From contig CAVPVV010000003.1 in the NCBI GenBank assembly GCA_963709325.1, forward strand, positions 930,001 to 994,000: a stretch of 64,000 nt of DNA. The letters are read 5' to 3'. Positions 33,860 through 43,564 of this stretch are shown piece after piece. Position numbers and translations under genes: made by a program. Every line of letters begins with the position of its first letter. Positions within the stretch are counted from its first letter, which is position 1. The notes beneath the pieces are model-generated. The model was not told where the DNA came from. It made no database searches and saw only the letters and a program-made list of their open reading frames with translations. Source of the DNA: VFZN01 sp963709325 (GTDB lineage: Bacteria > Acidobacteriota > Vicinamibacteria > Vicinamibacterales > UBA2999).

Positions 33860-34411
33860 GTGCTGCTCCCGTTCCTCCAGAAACTGGCCGAGACCGAGTG
33901 GAGCGTCGCGCTCCACGAGTCGCTGTGGATGTGGCCGCTGGTCGAATCCACGCACGTGCTGACGCTGACGATCTTCGCGGGCACGGCCATGCTGTTCGAC
34001 CTGCGGCTGACCGGACGGGCCCTGCGCAGCGTGCCGGCGTCGCAGGTGATGCTGCGGCTGCTGCCGTGGACCCGGGCTGGTTTCGCGGTCATGGTCGCGA
34101 CCGGAATCCTGCTCTTCTACGCGACGCCGGTCCGCAACTACCAGAACATCTTCTTCCGGACCAAGATGATCCTGATGCTGCTGGCCGGATTGAACGTCTG
34201 GATCTTCCACCGCGGCATCTACCGCCGCGTCCACGAGTGGGGCGACGCGCCGCTGCCGCCGCGCGCCGCGCAACTTGCCGGCTACGCGTCGCTGGTGCTG
34301 TGGGCCGGCGTCATCGTCTGCGGCCGGCTGATTGCCTACAACTGGTTCGACTGCGACATCCAGCCGCAGCCCGATCTGATTAACTGGGTCTCGGGCTGCG
34401 TGGTGCCCTGA
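33860..34411 (+). CDS. DUF6644 family membrane protein
   Basis: A 183-residue protein with four predicted TM helices: VLTLTIFAGTAMLFDLRL, AGFAVMVATGILLFYA, KMILMLLAGLNVWIF and GYASLVLWAGVIVCGRLIAY. His residues near the membrane ends (ALHESLWMWP, STHVLTLT, WIFHRGIYRRVHEW) could ligate heme. The family has no known function. It lies in a tandem with a second, damaged DUF6644 gene and behind a cytochrome c, so a small membrane redox complex is conceivable. GTG start. Confidence 0.75.
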   Translation: MLLPFLQKLAETEWSVALHESLWMWPLVESTHVLTLTIFAGTAMLFDLRLTGRALRSVPASQVMLRLLPWTRAGFAVMVATGILLFYATPVRNYQNIFFRTKMILMLLAGLNVWIFHRGIYRRVHEWGDAPLPPRAAQLAGYASLVLWAGVIVCGRLIAYNWFDCDIQPQPDLINWVSGCVVP

Positions 34412-34413
34412 TC

Positions 34414-34887
34414 ATGCTGCTGCCCCTCTTCCAGTGGCTGGAGGCCGCCGCTCCGGGCGAGTTCATCCGGACGTCGCTCTGGCTGTTCCCGGCGATCGAG
34501 TGCGTGCACCTGCTCGGGCTGGTGCTGCTGGGTGGGGCCGTGCTCGCTGGTGGACCTGCGGCTGCTCGGGGTCCTGCTGCCCAATCAACCGCTCCGCTCG
34601 GTGAGCGACAGCGGGCAGCGCCTGCTGCTCTGGGGTGTCGCGTTGATGGTCGTGACCGGCGTGCCGCTGTTCCTGTCAGAAGCCATCAAGTGCTATTACA
34701 GCCAGGCGTTCTGGGTGAAGATTACGACGCTCGTGCCCGCGCCTTCTGTTCGCGCTCACGTGCGGCGCCACGTCGCGACAGGCGGAGAGGGCGCGCGCAG
34801 CCGCGCCTCCTTGCGCTCACCGGCGCGATTTCGCTCGTCCTCTGGTTCACGGTGGCGGCCGCCGGCAGGTGGATAGGGTTCTCATAG
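34414..34887 (+). pseudogene. second DUF6644 membrane protein, at least two frameshifts
   Basis: The start reads MLLPLFQWLEAAAPGEFIRT, SLWLFPAIECVHLLGLVLLG, paralogous to the preceding gene. After a shift at about 34543 the next frame gives LVDLRLLGVLLPNQPLRSVS, LLLWGVALMVVTGVPLFLSEA and YYSQAFWVKITTLVPA. A second shift at about 34740 leads back to LLALTGAISLVLWFTVAAAG. All pieces of a complete protein are present, so sequence error is plausible. Confidence 0.65.
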
Positions 34888-34904
34888 CGTCGCGGCGCTC
34901 GCTG

Positions 34905-35160
34905 TCCATTGGCGATGGATGACTGACGACTGACGATTTATTGGCGATCCGTCGATTGGGGGATTGCGTCATTCAATTGGCGATTGGGGCAATGACGATT
35001 TTGGGAATCCGGAGAATGATCGATTCGAAAATTGCAATCGCAAATCGTGATTCCCACAATCGTCAATTTCTCAATCCCACAATCCGCAATTGAATGGCGC
35101 AATCGCCAATCCCCCAATCGTCAATAAATCGTCAATTGTCAGTCGTCAATCGTCATTGGA
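34905..35160. repeat. very long imperfect hairpin built from short GACTGAC/CGATTGG units
   Basis: About 125 bp on the left (GACTGAC, GGCGATT and GGGGATT units) are followed by about 125 bp that are their approximate reverse complement (CAATCGC, CAATCCC, GTCAGTC units). Matches are clearest at both outer ends and around GATTTATTG and GGGGGATTG. It fills the whole gap between the converging DUF6644 and DUF6152 genes. Period is about seven with drift. Confidence 0.75.
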
Positions 35161-35166
35161 CACGAT

Positions 35167-35616
35167 TCACCAACCAGGCTTCTTTGTAGGCGGCGGCTCG
35201 GTCGGGTCGCGGCCGTCGCGGGGGGCGCCAGTGCCAGACGAGCCCAGGAAGATCTTCTGGCCGTTGGTGAAGGTCACGTCGCGCCCGTTGGCGCGCTTCA
35301 TCGAGTGATCCTTGGTCTGATAGCCGTCAACGATGATCTCGGTGCCGATCTTGAGCGTGTCGCGGGTGAGGCCGCGGCGCAACAGCGTGTTCGGCGTCCC
35401 GCCTTCAATCGCCCACACCTCCTTGGTCCCGTCCTCCTTGGTCACTTCCATGTGAATCCAGGTATGCGGATTCACCCACTCGAGGCGAACGATCTTGCCC
35501 TGGAGGCGAAGCGGCGCGTTCGCGTCGAACTCCGCACCAAACGCGTGATGCGCCGATACCCGGCCGGCAGCAAAGGCCAGCAGTCCGGCGCACAACAGCA
35601 AACACGTCTTTCGCAT
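35167..35616 (-). CDS. DUF6152 family periplasmic protein
   Basis: A 149-residue protein with signal peptide (LLLCAGLLAFAAGRVSAHHA). The mature start HHAFGAEFDANAPLRLQGKIVRLEWVNPHTWIHMEV is the family signature. TPNTLLRRGLTRDTLKIG and GYQTKDHSMKRANGRDVTF follow. The function is unknown; the two His at the mature N-terminus suggest metal binding. GGGAG precedes the ATG. It converges on the DUF6644 pair, and in my memory of related genomes such proteins often occur together. Confidence 0.8.
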   Translation of the reverse strand: MRKTCLLLCAGLLAFAAGRVSAHHAFGAEFDANAPLRLQGKIVRLEWVNPHTWIHMEVTKEDGTKEVWAIEGGTPNTLLRRGLTRDTLKIGTEIIVDGYQTKDHSMKRANGRDVTFTNGQKIFLGSSGTGAPRDGRDPTEPPPTKKPGW

Positions 35617-35657
35617 GACTGGCTCCCACGAAGGAAGTGAACCGCGAGAAGAGCTTC

Positions 35658-36846
35658 TCACTTTAGCTTTTGACTTTTCAAGGACCAGGCCCGGCCCTGC
35701 TGATCGACCGCCGCAATCAGGTCGCCCATGGTCAGGTTCATGTCCACCAGGTGCAGCCCCCAGGTCGCGAGAGGCTTGCCCGGCATCCCAAGGTCGCCGG
35801 TAATGTCGTCGACGCGCGGATCCGCCGGGTCGCTCTTGACGCTGACCTCCAGATAGGTCGCGAACTCGTTCGACGTGCAGCGGGCGGAGACCAGCCCCGG
35901 CACCTCGACCCACGGGGTGTCCACCGTCTTGCCGGTCACCCAGTCAGCGGGCGAGGCCTGCGAGGTGATCGTCACGGCCTGCGGTCGAAAGGTACGCGTG
36001 CAGGTCCGCGGCACCATCGCTGAACGCCGCCGGATTCGTGCAGAGCGCATCCTGGCCGTTCTCGTGACGGCCGAAGAGCGCGTTGGCCGGCGGGGGAACC
36101 GTGGCGCGGTAGGTGGAGAACGAGATCACGCAGCCGGTGTCGCGGGCCGAACGGCACGGCGCGAGCGTCTTGAACGTGCCGCCGGTGGCCGCACCCTTCG
36201 GGACGCTGATCGTGGTCCCGGTCAGAATCGCCGAGACCAGCTGCTCCTGCACCGGCGTGCCCTCAATCTCGTGACGAAGCAGCTCGATCAGCACGTACGA
36301 GCCCTGCGAGTGACCGATCAGGACGACGCCCCGGCCGCGGTTGTCACGCTGCAGATAATCGCGCCAGGCGTCGCGCACGTCGTCGTACGGGCTGCCCGTG
36401 CCGAGATCGATCGCACCGCCGACCAGTCTCTGACGGAGCCCGGCGATCGTCACCTGGCGGTAAAGCGGCGCAAACGGCCGGCACACCGAAGCGAAGCGCG
36501 CGAACTGCTGCGCCACGACGTTTCGTTCGGCCGGGTCGGGCGTCATGTCGCTGAACGTGCCGGGATCCGTCGAGATCGTCGGGTAGACGTAGAAGCAGTC
36601 GATCGGGGCGTCGGCACGAGGCTCCCAGTCCTCCCGGGTCATCGAGCCGTCGGCCTTTACAACGGTCGCGGTGAGGTCGATCGCGCACGCGTCCTGACGG
36701 CCCGGCCGGCACAACCAGGCCGCGTCCTGTGTGTAGTCGTTCGGTGCAGGCTGCGCAGCCGGCGGCGCCGAAGGAGTCTGAGCGCCTGCGGGGGCCGCAG
36801 TAATCGCGACCACGAACAGAACCGCGAATAGAGCCGAACGACGCAT
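35658..36846 (-). CDS. DUF3089 lipase-like secreted protein, one frameshift
   Basis: The joined product is about 395 residues. The signal peptide (ALFAVLFVVAITAAPAGAQ) is followed by the DUF3089 alpha/beta-hydrolase domain: DCFYVYPTISTDPGTFSDM, FARFASVCRPFAPLYRQVT and the nucleophile elbow GVVLIGHSQGSYVLIELLRHEI. At about 35978-35985 the frame shifts from DLHAYLST to QAVTITSQASPADWVTG, and the second part continues to LDMN-like strands (LHLVDMNLTMGDLIAAV). One missing or extra base explains it. Probably an esterase; substrate unknown. AGGAGG precedes the ATG. Confidence 0.82.
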
Positions 36847-36926
36847 TGGGCCTCCTGGGGTGCAGAGTCTACTGCAGGTGAGGCGGAAGACAGTTCGCAC
36901 CGCTCGCGCTACAGTTACTCCTTCCC

Positions 36927-38765
36927 GTGTCCACCCACCGAACCTCGCTGCTCGACGGCCGGTACGGCGCCGCCCTGTCATACGCGCTTGCGCTCGTTGC
37001 GGTATCGATCGCGGTCGCGATCAGCCTCAATCTTCCCTGGCTGCGTGACCGCCCCTATCTGCTTCCGGTCGTCGCAGTTGCTCTGAGTGCCTGGCAGGGC
37101 GGCTTCAAGCCGGCCATGGCCGCCAGCCTCGTTGGACTGGTGGCGGTCAATGTCCACCTCGTTCGTACCCAGCCGTGGGGACTTCAGCAGGCGGCAGTGG
37201 GCGTGTTCTACATGGCCGTCTGCGCGGTCGTGGCCTACGCGGGCCGCGCGATGACGACATCGGAACGGGAAGCACGCCGCCAGACCGCCAGGCTCCACGC
37301 CATGTTCGGTCAGGCTGCTGTCGGAATGGCCTACGTCACGCTCGACGGCCAACTCGTCGAGGTCAACCAGCGGTTTGCCGACATCCTCGGCCGCTCGCTC
37401 GCGGAGTTGCCAGGGGCCCGCCTCGAGACCGTGACCAGTCCCGAGGACTGGCCGGTGGTGGCGACGGCGATTGCCGATCTCTTGGCCTCGCGGCGCACCG
37501 AGTTCCTGCGCGACGTCCGCTGCGTCAAGCCGGATGGCAACACGGTGTGGACGCATGTCGCCCTCGCTCCCCTTCCCTCTGACGATGGCGAGCCCGACGC
37601 GCTGGTCGCGGTTGTCGAGGACATCCACGAGCGGCGGTCGGCGGAGGAAGCGCTCAAGCTCGCCGACCGCCAGAAGGACGACTTCCTCGCGCTGCTCTCG
37701 CACGAGCTCCGCAACCCGCTGGCGCCAATCCGTACCGCAGTGCATCTCCTGCGCCTCCGTCATGCGCCAGACGCGGACAGCCAGCGGCTGCACGCGGTCA
37801 TCGAGCGACAGGTCGGGCATCTCGTCCACCTGATCGACGACCTCCTCGACGTCTCACGCGCGCTGCGCGGCCGTATCGAGCTGAGGCTCGAGCCGCTGGA
37901 TCTCGGCGAGGTGATAGGCACCGCCGTCGAGACCACGCGTCCGTTGATCGACGCGCGGCAACAACACCTCGAGGTCCGGCTGCCGGCGGAGACCGTGCGC
38001 GTCGATGGCGATCGCGTGCGCCTGACCCAGGTCGTCGGCAACCTGCTCCACAACGCCGCGAAGTTCACGGACCGCGGCGGCACGATCACGCTCAACCTGC
38101 GGAGTGACAGCGGCGAGGCGGTGCTCGAGGTCCGAGATACCGGCGAAGGGATCGACGCGGGACTATTGAAGACGATCTTCGAGCCATTCGTCCAAGCCGA
38201 TCGATCGCTCGAGCGGTCGCAGGGAGGGCTCGGCATCGGCCTCACGCTGGTCCGGCGCATCGTCGATCTGCACGGCGGCCGCGTGGTCGCCGAGAGCGCT
38301 GGCCGGGGCCACGGCGCGGTGTTCACCTTGCGGCTTCCGGCGTGCTTAACCTTCGTGACCAGCGGCGCCGCCGCCCCGGCAAAGGCGACGGCTCCGCCCA
38401 GCGGACTGCGGGTGCTGGTGGTGGACGACAACGTCGATGCCGCGGACAGCCTCGCCGCGCTGCTGCGCCTCGGCGGCCAAACCGTGACTGTGGCCTACGA
38501 CGGGCGAACCGCGCTCGAGCACGCGTCCTCGGAACGTCCCGATGTCGTTTTGCTCGACATCGGCCTGCCCGGCATGAACGGCTACGAAGTCGCGGGCGCG
38601 CTGCGCACCCTGCTCGGTGACGGCGTGCTGATTGCGGCCGTGACCGGGTATGGGCAGGACGCCGACGCGCGCCGCGCCGCCGCGGCCGGGTTCGATCACC
38701 ATCTCATCAAACCCGTGGACGCCGGGTCGCTGGAGCGCGTGCTCGCCACGGCCACGCGCAAATAG
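36927..38765 (+). CDS. hybrid histidine kinase: membrane DUF4118-like, PAS, HisKA, HATPase, receiver
   Basis: A 612-residue kinase. The N-terminal 105 residues hold four short TM helices (ALALVAVSIAVAISLNL, LLPVVAVALSAWQGGFKP, ASLVGLVAVNV, GVFYMAVCAVVAYAG), as in DUF4118 sensors. A PAS domain (LHAMFGQAAVGMAYVTLDGQ) follows, then HisKA with FLALLSHELRNPLAPIRTAV, HATPase (VVGNLLHNAAKFTDRGG, GGLGIGLTLVRRIVDLHGG) and a receiver with RVLVVDDNVDAADSL and DVVLLDIGLPGMNGYEVA. The stop codon lies at the edge of a heptamer array. It faces a second hybrid kinase. Confidence 0.92.
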   Translation: MSTHRTSLLDGRYGAALSYALALVAVSIAVAISLNLPWLRDRPYLLPVVAVALSAWQGGFKPAMAASLVGLVAVNVHLVRTQPWGLQQAAVGVFYMAVCAVVAYAGRAMTTSEREARRQTARLHAMFGQAAVGMAYVTLDGQLVEVNQRFADILGRSLAELPGARLETVTSPEDWPVVATAIADLLASRRTEFLRDVRCVKPDGNTVWTHVALAPLPSDDGEPDALVAVVEDIHERRSAEEALKLADRQKDDFLALLSHELRNPLAPIRTAVHLLRLRHAPDADSQRLHAVIERQVGHLVHLIDDLLDVSRALRGRIELRLEPLDLGEVIGTAVETTRPLIDARQQHLEVRLPAETVRVDGDRVRLTQVVGNLLHNAAKFTDRGGTITLNLRSDSGEAVLEVRDTGEGIDAGLLKTIFEPFVQADRSLERSQGGLGIGLTLVRRIVDLHGGRVVAESAGRGHGAVFTLRLPACLTFVTSGAAAPAKATAPPSGLRVLVVDDNVDAADSLAALLRLGGQTVTVAYDGRTALEHASSERPDVVLLDIGLPGMNGYEVAGALRTLLGDGVLIAAVTGYGQDADARRAAAAGFDHHLIKPVDAGSLERVLATATRK

Positions 38766-38906
38766 GCTCCAGGCTTCAGGCTCCAGGCTTTAGGCCTGTC
38801 ACACGTGTCTCGCTGCACTCGTGTCTTGTCATGAATGCAGTGGGACGCGCGTGCTGGCCTGGAGCCCGAAGCCTGAAGCCTGAAGCCTTTTTAAAGCCTG
38901 GAGCCT
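38764..38906. terminator. heptamer-repeat hairpin between two convergent kinases
   Basis: The left arm is about five units of GGCTCCA/GGCTTCA beginning at the TAG of the plus-strand kinase. The right arm is the reverse complement, AAGCCTG/GAGCCTG units, running into the stop of the minus-strand kinase, whose last codons (GSRL and stop) are repeat-derived. The arms are about 50 bp apart and pair with few mismatches. Likely a bidirectional terminator. Confidence 0.75.
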
Positions 38907-41012
38907 ATGTCGGCTCGGGTGTCGCGCTCGGAAACGCTCTCCCCGTCGTCTCGAGCCAGCAGGCGATCGAGCTGGCGCAAGTCGAGCGGCTTGACGAGGT
39001 GCTGGTGAAAGCCGGCTAGCCGGGCGCGCTCCGAGTCCGATTGCAGTCCATATCCGGTGAGCGCGAGCAGGCGCACGCCCGCAAGGCCCGGCACTTGCCG
39101 CATCCGCACCGCCAGCTCGTAGCCGTCCATCACTGGCAACCCGATGTCGAGAAACGCGACCTCAGGATGAAATGTCGCGCTCACCGCCAGCGCCGCCGGG
39201 CCGTCGTGAGCGACGCGGACGTCGTGTCCGCGCAAGCGGAGCGCCTCGGCAAGCATTGCCGCCGAATCGTCGTTGTCGTCAACGACCAGCACGCGGCGGC
39301 TGTTTCCGGACGAAACAGCCATCAGCGCCGTGCCTTCGTCTCCGCCAGCGCTGGCCCGCACGTGGGCGGCCAGCGGCAGCCGCACTACGAACTCGCTGCC
39401 CTTGCCGATTCCCTCGCTCTGGGCAGACACCGTTCCGCCGTGCAGCTGCACCAGGTTCCTGACGATTGTCAGGCCGAGGCCGAGTCCGCCGTGGGCCCGG
39501 TCGAGCTCCTGCCGTGCCTGGACGAACAGATCGAAGATGTGGCCGAGCACCTCGGGCGAAATGCCAATGCCGTTGTCCCGCACGCGCAGGACGACCGCCT
39601 CGCCGTCCGCCGCCGCCGTGACCGAGATGCGCCCGCCCGCCGGCGTGTACTTCGCGGCGTTCGTGAGGAGGTTTGATACGACCTGCGCCAGTCGCGTGGC
39701 GTCGCCGCGAACGATGAGTCCAAGCCGCGGCACGTCAAGTTCGAGGGCATGGGCTCGTTGCTCGAGCAGGGGGCTGGCCATCTCGATTGCCTTGACAGCC
39801 ACCTCGGCGATCTCGACCGCCTCGATCTTGAGCTCCACCTTGCCGCGCGCGATGCGCGAGACGTCCAGCAGGTCGTCGACGAGCCGGGTGAGGTGCGCCA
39901 CCTGCCGTTCGATCACCGTCCGTTCGCGGTTCGCGCCGTCGCCACGCAGCTTCATCAGCTGGAGCGCGGTCACGATCGGCGACAACGGATTGCGGAGCTC
40001 GTGGCCGAGCATCGCGAGGAACTCGTCCTTGGCGCGGTTCGCGCTCTCGGCGGCGCGCCGGAGATCTTCGAGCTGCTGCCGCGCCCTCACCTGATCGGTG
40101 ACGTCGGAGGCGATGACGAACACGCCCGCGACCTGGCCGTCGGCGCCACGAAACGGCGTGTAGACGAAGTTGAAGTAGTGCGTTTCCGAAGTCCCGTCCT
40201 TGCGCTCGAACACGAACGACGTTTCGCGCCCTTCCTGAGCTACTGCCGGTCGAGTAGACACTGCGCAGCAGCGGCTCGAACAGCTGGCGTTGCGGCTCGG
40301 GCAGCACCTCGAGCAGCGGCCGGCCGGGGATCGCATCCTGCGAGCTGTTCCAGGCGCGGCACGCCCCCTCGTTGGCGAGCTCGACGACGAACCGCGGTCC
40401 ACGCAGCACGGCGATGAGTAGGGGTGCCTGCATGAACAGGTCGTGCAGGTGCTGCTTCTGGAGCTCGGCTTCGACGCGGGCGTCGTGCTCGCGCGCCGCG
40501 GCGATGGCGTCAAGATCGCCCAGGGTGCGAAGCTGGAGATCACCCTCGACCTGCTCAGTCGCCTCGTGCGCGGTCACGAGCACACCGCCCACAGTACCGT
40601 CGTCACGCGGGATGGGGCTGAACGAGAACGTGAAGTACGTCTCCTCGAGAAACCCTGTTCGGTTCATCGGGAGGAGCCGATGTTCGCTCCAGGTGGGAGG
40701 TCCGCCGGCGAGAATGCTGTCGGCCATCGGGCCGACGATGTCCCAGATCTCGGACCAGACCTGCGGTCCGGCCGCGGCAAACGACGCCGGATGTTTGTCT
40801 CCCAGGATCACGCGGAAGGCGTCGTTGTAGATCTGGATCAGCCTCGGTCCCCACCAGATCAGCATTGGGAACCGGGCACCGAGCACAGCGCCGACCATGG
40901 TTCGCAGGCTGGTCGGCCAGGTATCGGGAGAGCCCAGTGCCGATGATGACCAGTCGATTGCGCGTAGCTGGGCGCTCATCCCGTCGGGCCCGCCACCGAA
41001 CTCAGCATTCAC
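38891..41012 (-). CDS. cytoplasmic hybrid histidine kinase with two PAS regions and receiver, one frameshift
   Basis: The joined product is about 706 residues. The first PAS-like region reads AIDWSSSALGSPDTWPTSLR, MLIWWGPRLIQIYNDAFR. The second contains LFMQAPLLIAVLRGP and, after the shift, FVFERKDGTSETHYFNFVYT. HisKA follows with FLAMLGHELRNPLSPIVTAL, then HATPase (VVSNLLTNAAKYTPAGG, GGLGLGLTIVRNLVQLHGG) and a receiver (VLVVDDNDDSAAML, AFLDIGLPVMDGYEL). The frame breaks at about 40238-40260, between SVYSTG and PAVAQEGRETSF. GTG 41012 was chosen as start because GGAGAGGT precedes it. No TM helix, so it senses a cytoplasmic signal. Confidence 0.87.
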
Positions 41013-41113
41013 AAAACACTTACCTCTCCGACGGATTGTGTCTGCTGCGATGTCGATGCTCAAGCACAGCCGCAGCGGCTCGCACGCGGCGGTGGCCAGA
41101 GCCCGACCGCAGC

Positions 41114-41410
41114 CTACCCGCGAAGTCCGATGCCGCCGACCGGCGTCGTGACGAAGCGCTCACCGAAGCCGGCGATCAGCGGCTTGGCACGGCCGATCGC
41201 CTGCTGCACGGCCGGTAGTTTGAGCGACGCGGCGTGGCTTTCCGGGTTGTCCCACGCTTCGGTGATCCAGATCGCGTTCGCGTCCGACGCATCCGTGGCG
41301 ACGATGTAACTGAGGCAGCCGGGCATGGTGCCGACCGATTCGAGCAGGACGGCAATCAGCGCGTCGCGCTGACCGGGGGCGGCGAGCATCTTGCCGATGA
41401 GTCCGTACAT
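41114..41410 (-). CDS. antibiotic-biosynthesis-monooxygenase (ABM) domain protein
   Basis: A 98-residue ferredoxin-like dimeric domain. MYGLIGKMLAAPGQRDALIA, GCLSYIVATDASDANAIWIT and EAWDNPESHAASLKLPAVQQ are the family blocks. Such small proteins are quinol monooxygenases or stress-related heme or aldehyde enzymes; active-site residues do not decide here. It is divergent from the nos operon. The upstream gap of 213 bp holds the nos regulatory box. Confidence 0.87.
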   Translation of the reverse strand: MYGLIGKMLAAPGQRDALIAVLLESVGTMPGCLSYIVATDASDANAIWITEAWDNPESHAASLKLPAVQQAIGRAKPLIAGFGERFVTTPVGGIGLRG

Positions 41411-41563
41411 GCCTCTATTTGACCGCGAATGCCGCGTCGCCCCACAGCGGATCCCAATGGACCGCATTCTCCGCACGGCTGATATTTCGGCGAACAACCC
41501 CACACCGGCACCGCCTTCGCTGGCGCGGCGTCCCGCCGTCGCAGCCGTCGCACCTGGGTGGCG

Positions 41564-41606
41564 TATGACGCCCGTCATACCCCCCCGCGACGATCCGCCG
41601 CAACAT
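41564..41606 (+). promoter_or_regulatory. Fnr/Dnr-type box and -10 of the nos operon
   Basis: TATGACGCCCGTCATA at 41564-41579 has 7-bp arms, eight if the flanking G and C are counted, with a two-base centre. CAACAT at 41601-41606 fits a -10, giving a transcription start near 41613, so the box is centred close to -41.5. That is the class II position of Fnr-family activators. The first gene starts at 41624 after GGAGA. Confidence 0.72.
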
Positions 41607-41623
41607 GCGGGCTGGAGACGTCG

Positions 41624-43564
41624 ATGGGCATTCGCGTAGCGCTCCCTGACCTCGAGCACTGGAAGGCGCAGGTGAAGTGTCAGATCGGCTGCCCCGTCAA
41701 CACCGACGCCGGGCGTTACGTGCAGCTGATCGCCGAAGGCCGGCAGGAAGAGGCCTATCTGGTGGCGCGCGCGCCCAACCCGCTCGCGTCGGTCTGCGGC
41801 CGCGTCTGCGCGGCCCCGTGCGAGGATGCCTGCCGGCGCGGGAACATCGACGCTCCCGTCTCGATCCGCGCGCTCAAGCGGCATGTCACCGAGCAGTACG
41901 GCGTCGAGTCGATCAGACCCGACACGCAGGCGCGGCTCCAGACCGCCGGCATCGCCGAGGGCAACCGCTACGCCGGTCACATGCCGATCGCGTTCCATCG
42001 GACGCCACCCGCGTCTGCCGGTCACGGGCCTAGGCGGTGTATCGCCGTCATCGGCGCCGGGCCCGCGGGCCTGGCGGCCGCCCACGATCTGGCACTGCTC
42101 CAGTACGACGTCACGATCTTCGAAGCCGCTGCCGAACCCGGCGGGATGATGCGCTTCGGCATCCCGGAGTACCGGCTGCCGCGCACCCTGCTCCGCGCCG
42201 AGATCGATCGCATCGTCTCGCTGGGCGTGACGCTCAAGCTGAATGCCCCGCTTTCCGCGGACTTCGGCCTGCAGCACCTGCGTGAGCAGGGATTCGAGGC
42301 AGTGTTCCTCTCGGTCGGCGTCTCGCGCGGCCGCGACCTCCAGATTCCCGGCGTCGAGCTCGACGGGGTCGTCAAGGCGGTCGATTACCTGCTCAACGTC
42401 AATCGCGGTTATCGCCTCGATCTCGGCCGGCGAGTCGTCGTGATCGGCGGCGGCTTCGTCGCCTTCGACGCCGCTCGGACGGCGCTGCGCGCCGGCCGCG
42501 AGGCCGAGCTGACGGCGACCGAATCGGAGCTCGGCGCCGAGTCCGATGCCCGGCTGAAGGAAGCGCTCGACTCAGCCCGCGCCGCGCTCCGCGGCGGCGC
42601 TACCGAGGTCACCGTCGTCTCGCTCGAAAGCCTCGACGAAATGCCGGTGCTCCGCACCACGCAGGGACACGAGGAATTCGAGGAGGCGGCCAGGGAAGGG
42701 ATCCGTTTCATCACCCGGCGCGGCCCGCGTCACCTGATCGGCAACGGCCATCTCACGGCAGTGGAGCTGCGGGGGGTCACCAGCGTGTTCGATGCGAACA
42801 GGCGGTTCGCACCGCAATACAACGACGGCGACCTGCTCAGCATCGAAGCCGATGCCTGCGTGCTCGCCATCGGCCAGCAGGCCGATCTGTCGTTCCTCAC
42901 ACCCGACGACGGCGTCGCCCTTACGCCGGGCGGCACGATTCGGATCGATCCCGGCACGCTCGCCACGTCAGCGCCTGGGGTATATGCCGGCGGCGACGTG
43001 GCATTCGGCCCGCGCAATCTCATCGAGGCCGTCGCCAACGGCAAGCGCGCGGCCCGATCGATTCACGAATATCTCGCCGCCGATCGCGCCCGCCTGCAGA
43101 CGACGGTCACCATCGAGAAGCTGCCGACCTCCCACTACGAAATGCTCTACGGCTACGAGCGACTCGATCGCGAAGCGCCTCCGACGCTGTCGCTCGACCG
43201 CCGGACCGGCATCGCCGAGGTCGAGACCGGCTACGACCACGACGCGGCACTGCGCCAGGCCGCGCGCTGCCTCGTCTGCCACGTCCAGACCATCTACGAC
43301 CCGGAGAAGTGCGTCCTCTGCAACCGCTGCGTGGACATCTGCCCCGAGTACTGCCTGGCGATTGTGCCGTTCGACTCGCTCGATCTCGATCCGGCCCTCA
43401 AAGAGACACTCACCGCCCGCGCCGAAGCCAATGACTTCCCGCTCGCCGCGATGGTGAAAGACGACGACCGGTGCATCCGGTGCGGGCTGTGCGCGATGCG
43501 CTGCCCCACCGACGCCATGACGATGGAGCGCTTCAGCATCGCGGAGCGGTGGACCCATGAGTGA
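41624..43564 (+). CDS. FAD-dependent oxidoreductase with N- and C-terminal iron-sulfur sites (GltD-like)
   Basis: A 646-residue protein. The N-terminus carries a Cys-rich Fer4_20-type domain (VKCQIGCPVNTDAG, then SVCGRVCAAPCEDACRRG). Then follow an FAD site VIGAGPAGLAAAHDLALL (about residue 142), EPGGMMRFGIPEYRLPR, an NAD(P)H site VVVIGGGFVAFDAAR (about 272), AGGDVAFGPRNLIEAVANG, and two C-terminal [4Fe-4S] motifs CVLCNRCVDICP and CIRCGLCAMRCP. It resembles the small subunit of glutamate synthase but is the first gene of a bc-complex/nos operon, overlapping the Rieske gene by 8 bp. It may feed electrons from NAD(P)H into the complex; this is inference. Confidence 0.87.
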   Translation: MGIRVALPDLEHWKAQVKCQIGCPVNTDAGRYVQLIAEGRQEEAYLVARAPNPLASVCGRVCAAPCEDACRRGNIDAPVSIRALKRHVTEQYGVESIRPDTQARLQTAGIAEGNRYAGHMPIAFHRTPPASAGHGPRRCIAVIGAGPAGLAAAHDLALLQYDVTIFEAAAEPGGMMRFGIPEYRLPRTLLRAEIDRIVSLGVTLKLNAPLSADFGLQHLREQGFEAVFLSVGVSRGRDLQIPGVELDGVVKAVDYLLNVNRGYRLDLGRRVVVIGGGFVAFDAARTALRAGREAELTATESELGAESDARLKEALDSARAALRGGATEVTVVSLESLDEMPVLRTTQGHEEFEEAAREGIRFITRRGPRHLIGNGHLTAVELRGVTSVFDANRRFAPQYNDGDLLSIEADACVLAIGQQADLSFLTPDDGVALTPGGTIRIDPGTLATSAPGVYAGGDVAFGPRNLIEAVANGKRAARSIHEYLAADRARLQTTVTIEKLPTSHYEMLYGYERLDREAPPTLSLDRRTGIAEVETGYDHDAALRQAARCLVCHVQTIYDPEKCVLCNRCVDICPEYCLAIVPFDSLDLDPALKETLTARAEANDFPLAAMVKDDDRCIRCGLCAMRCPTDAMTMERFSIAERWTHE

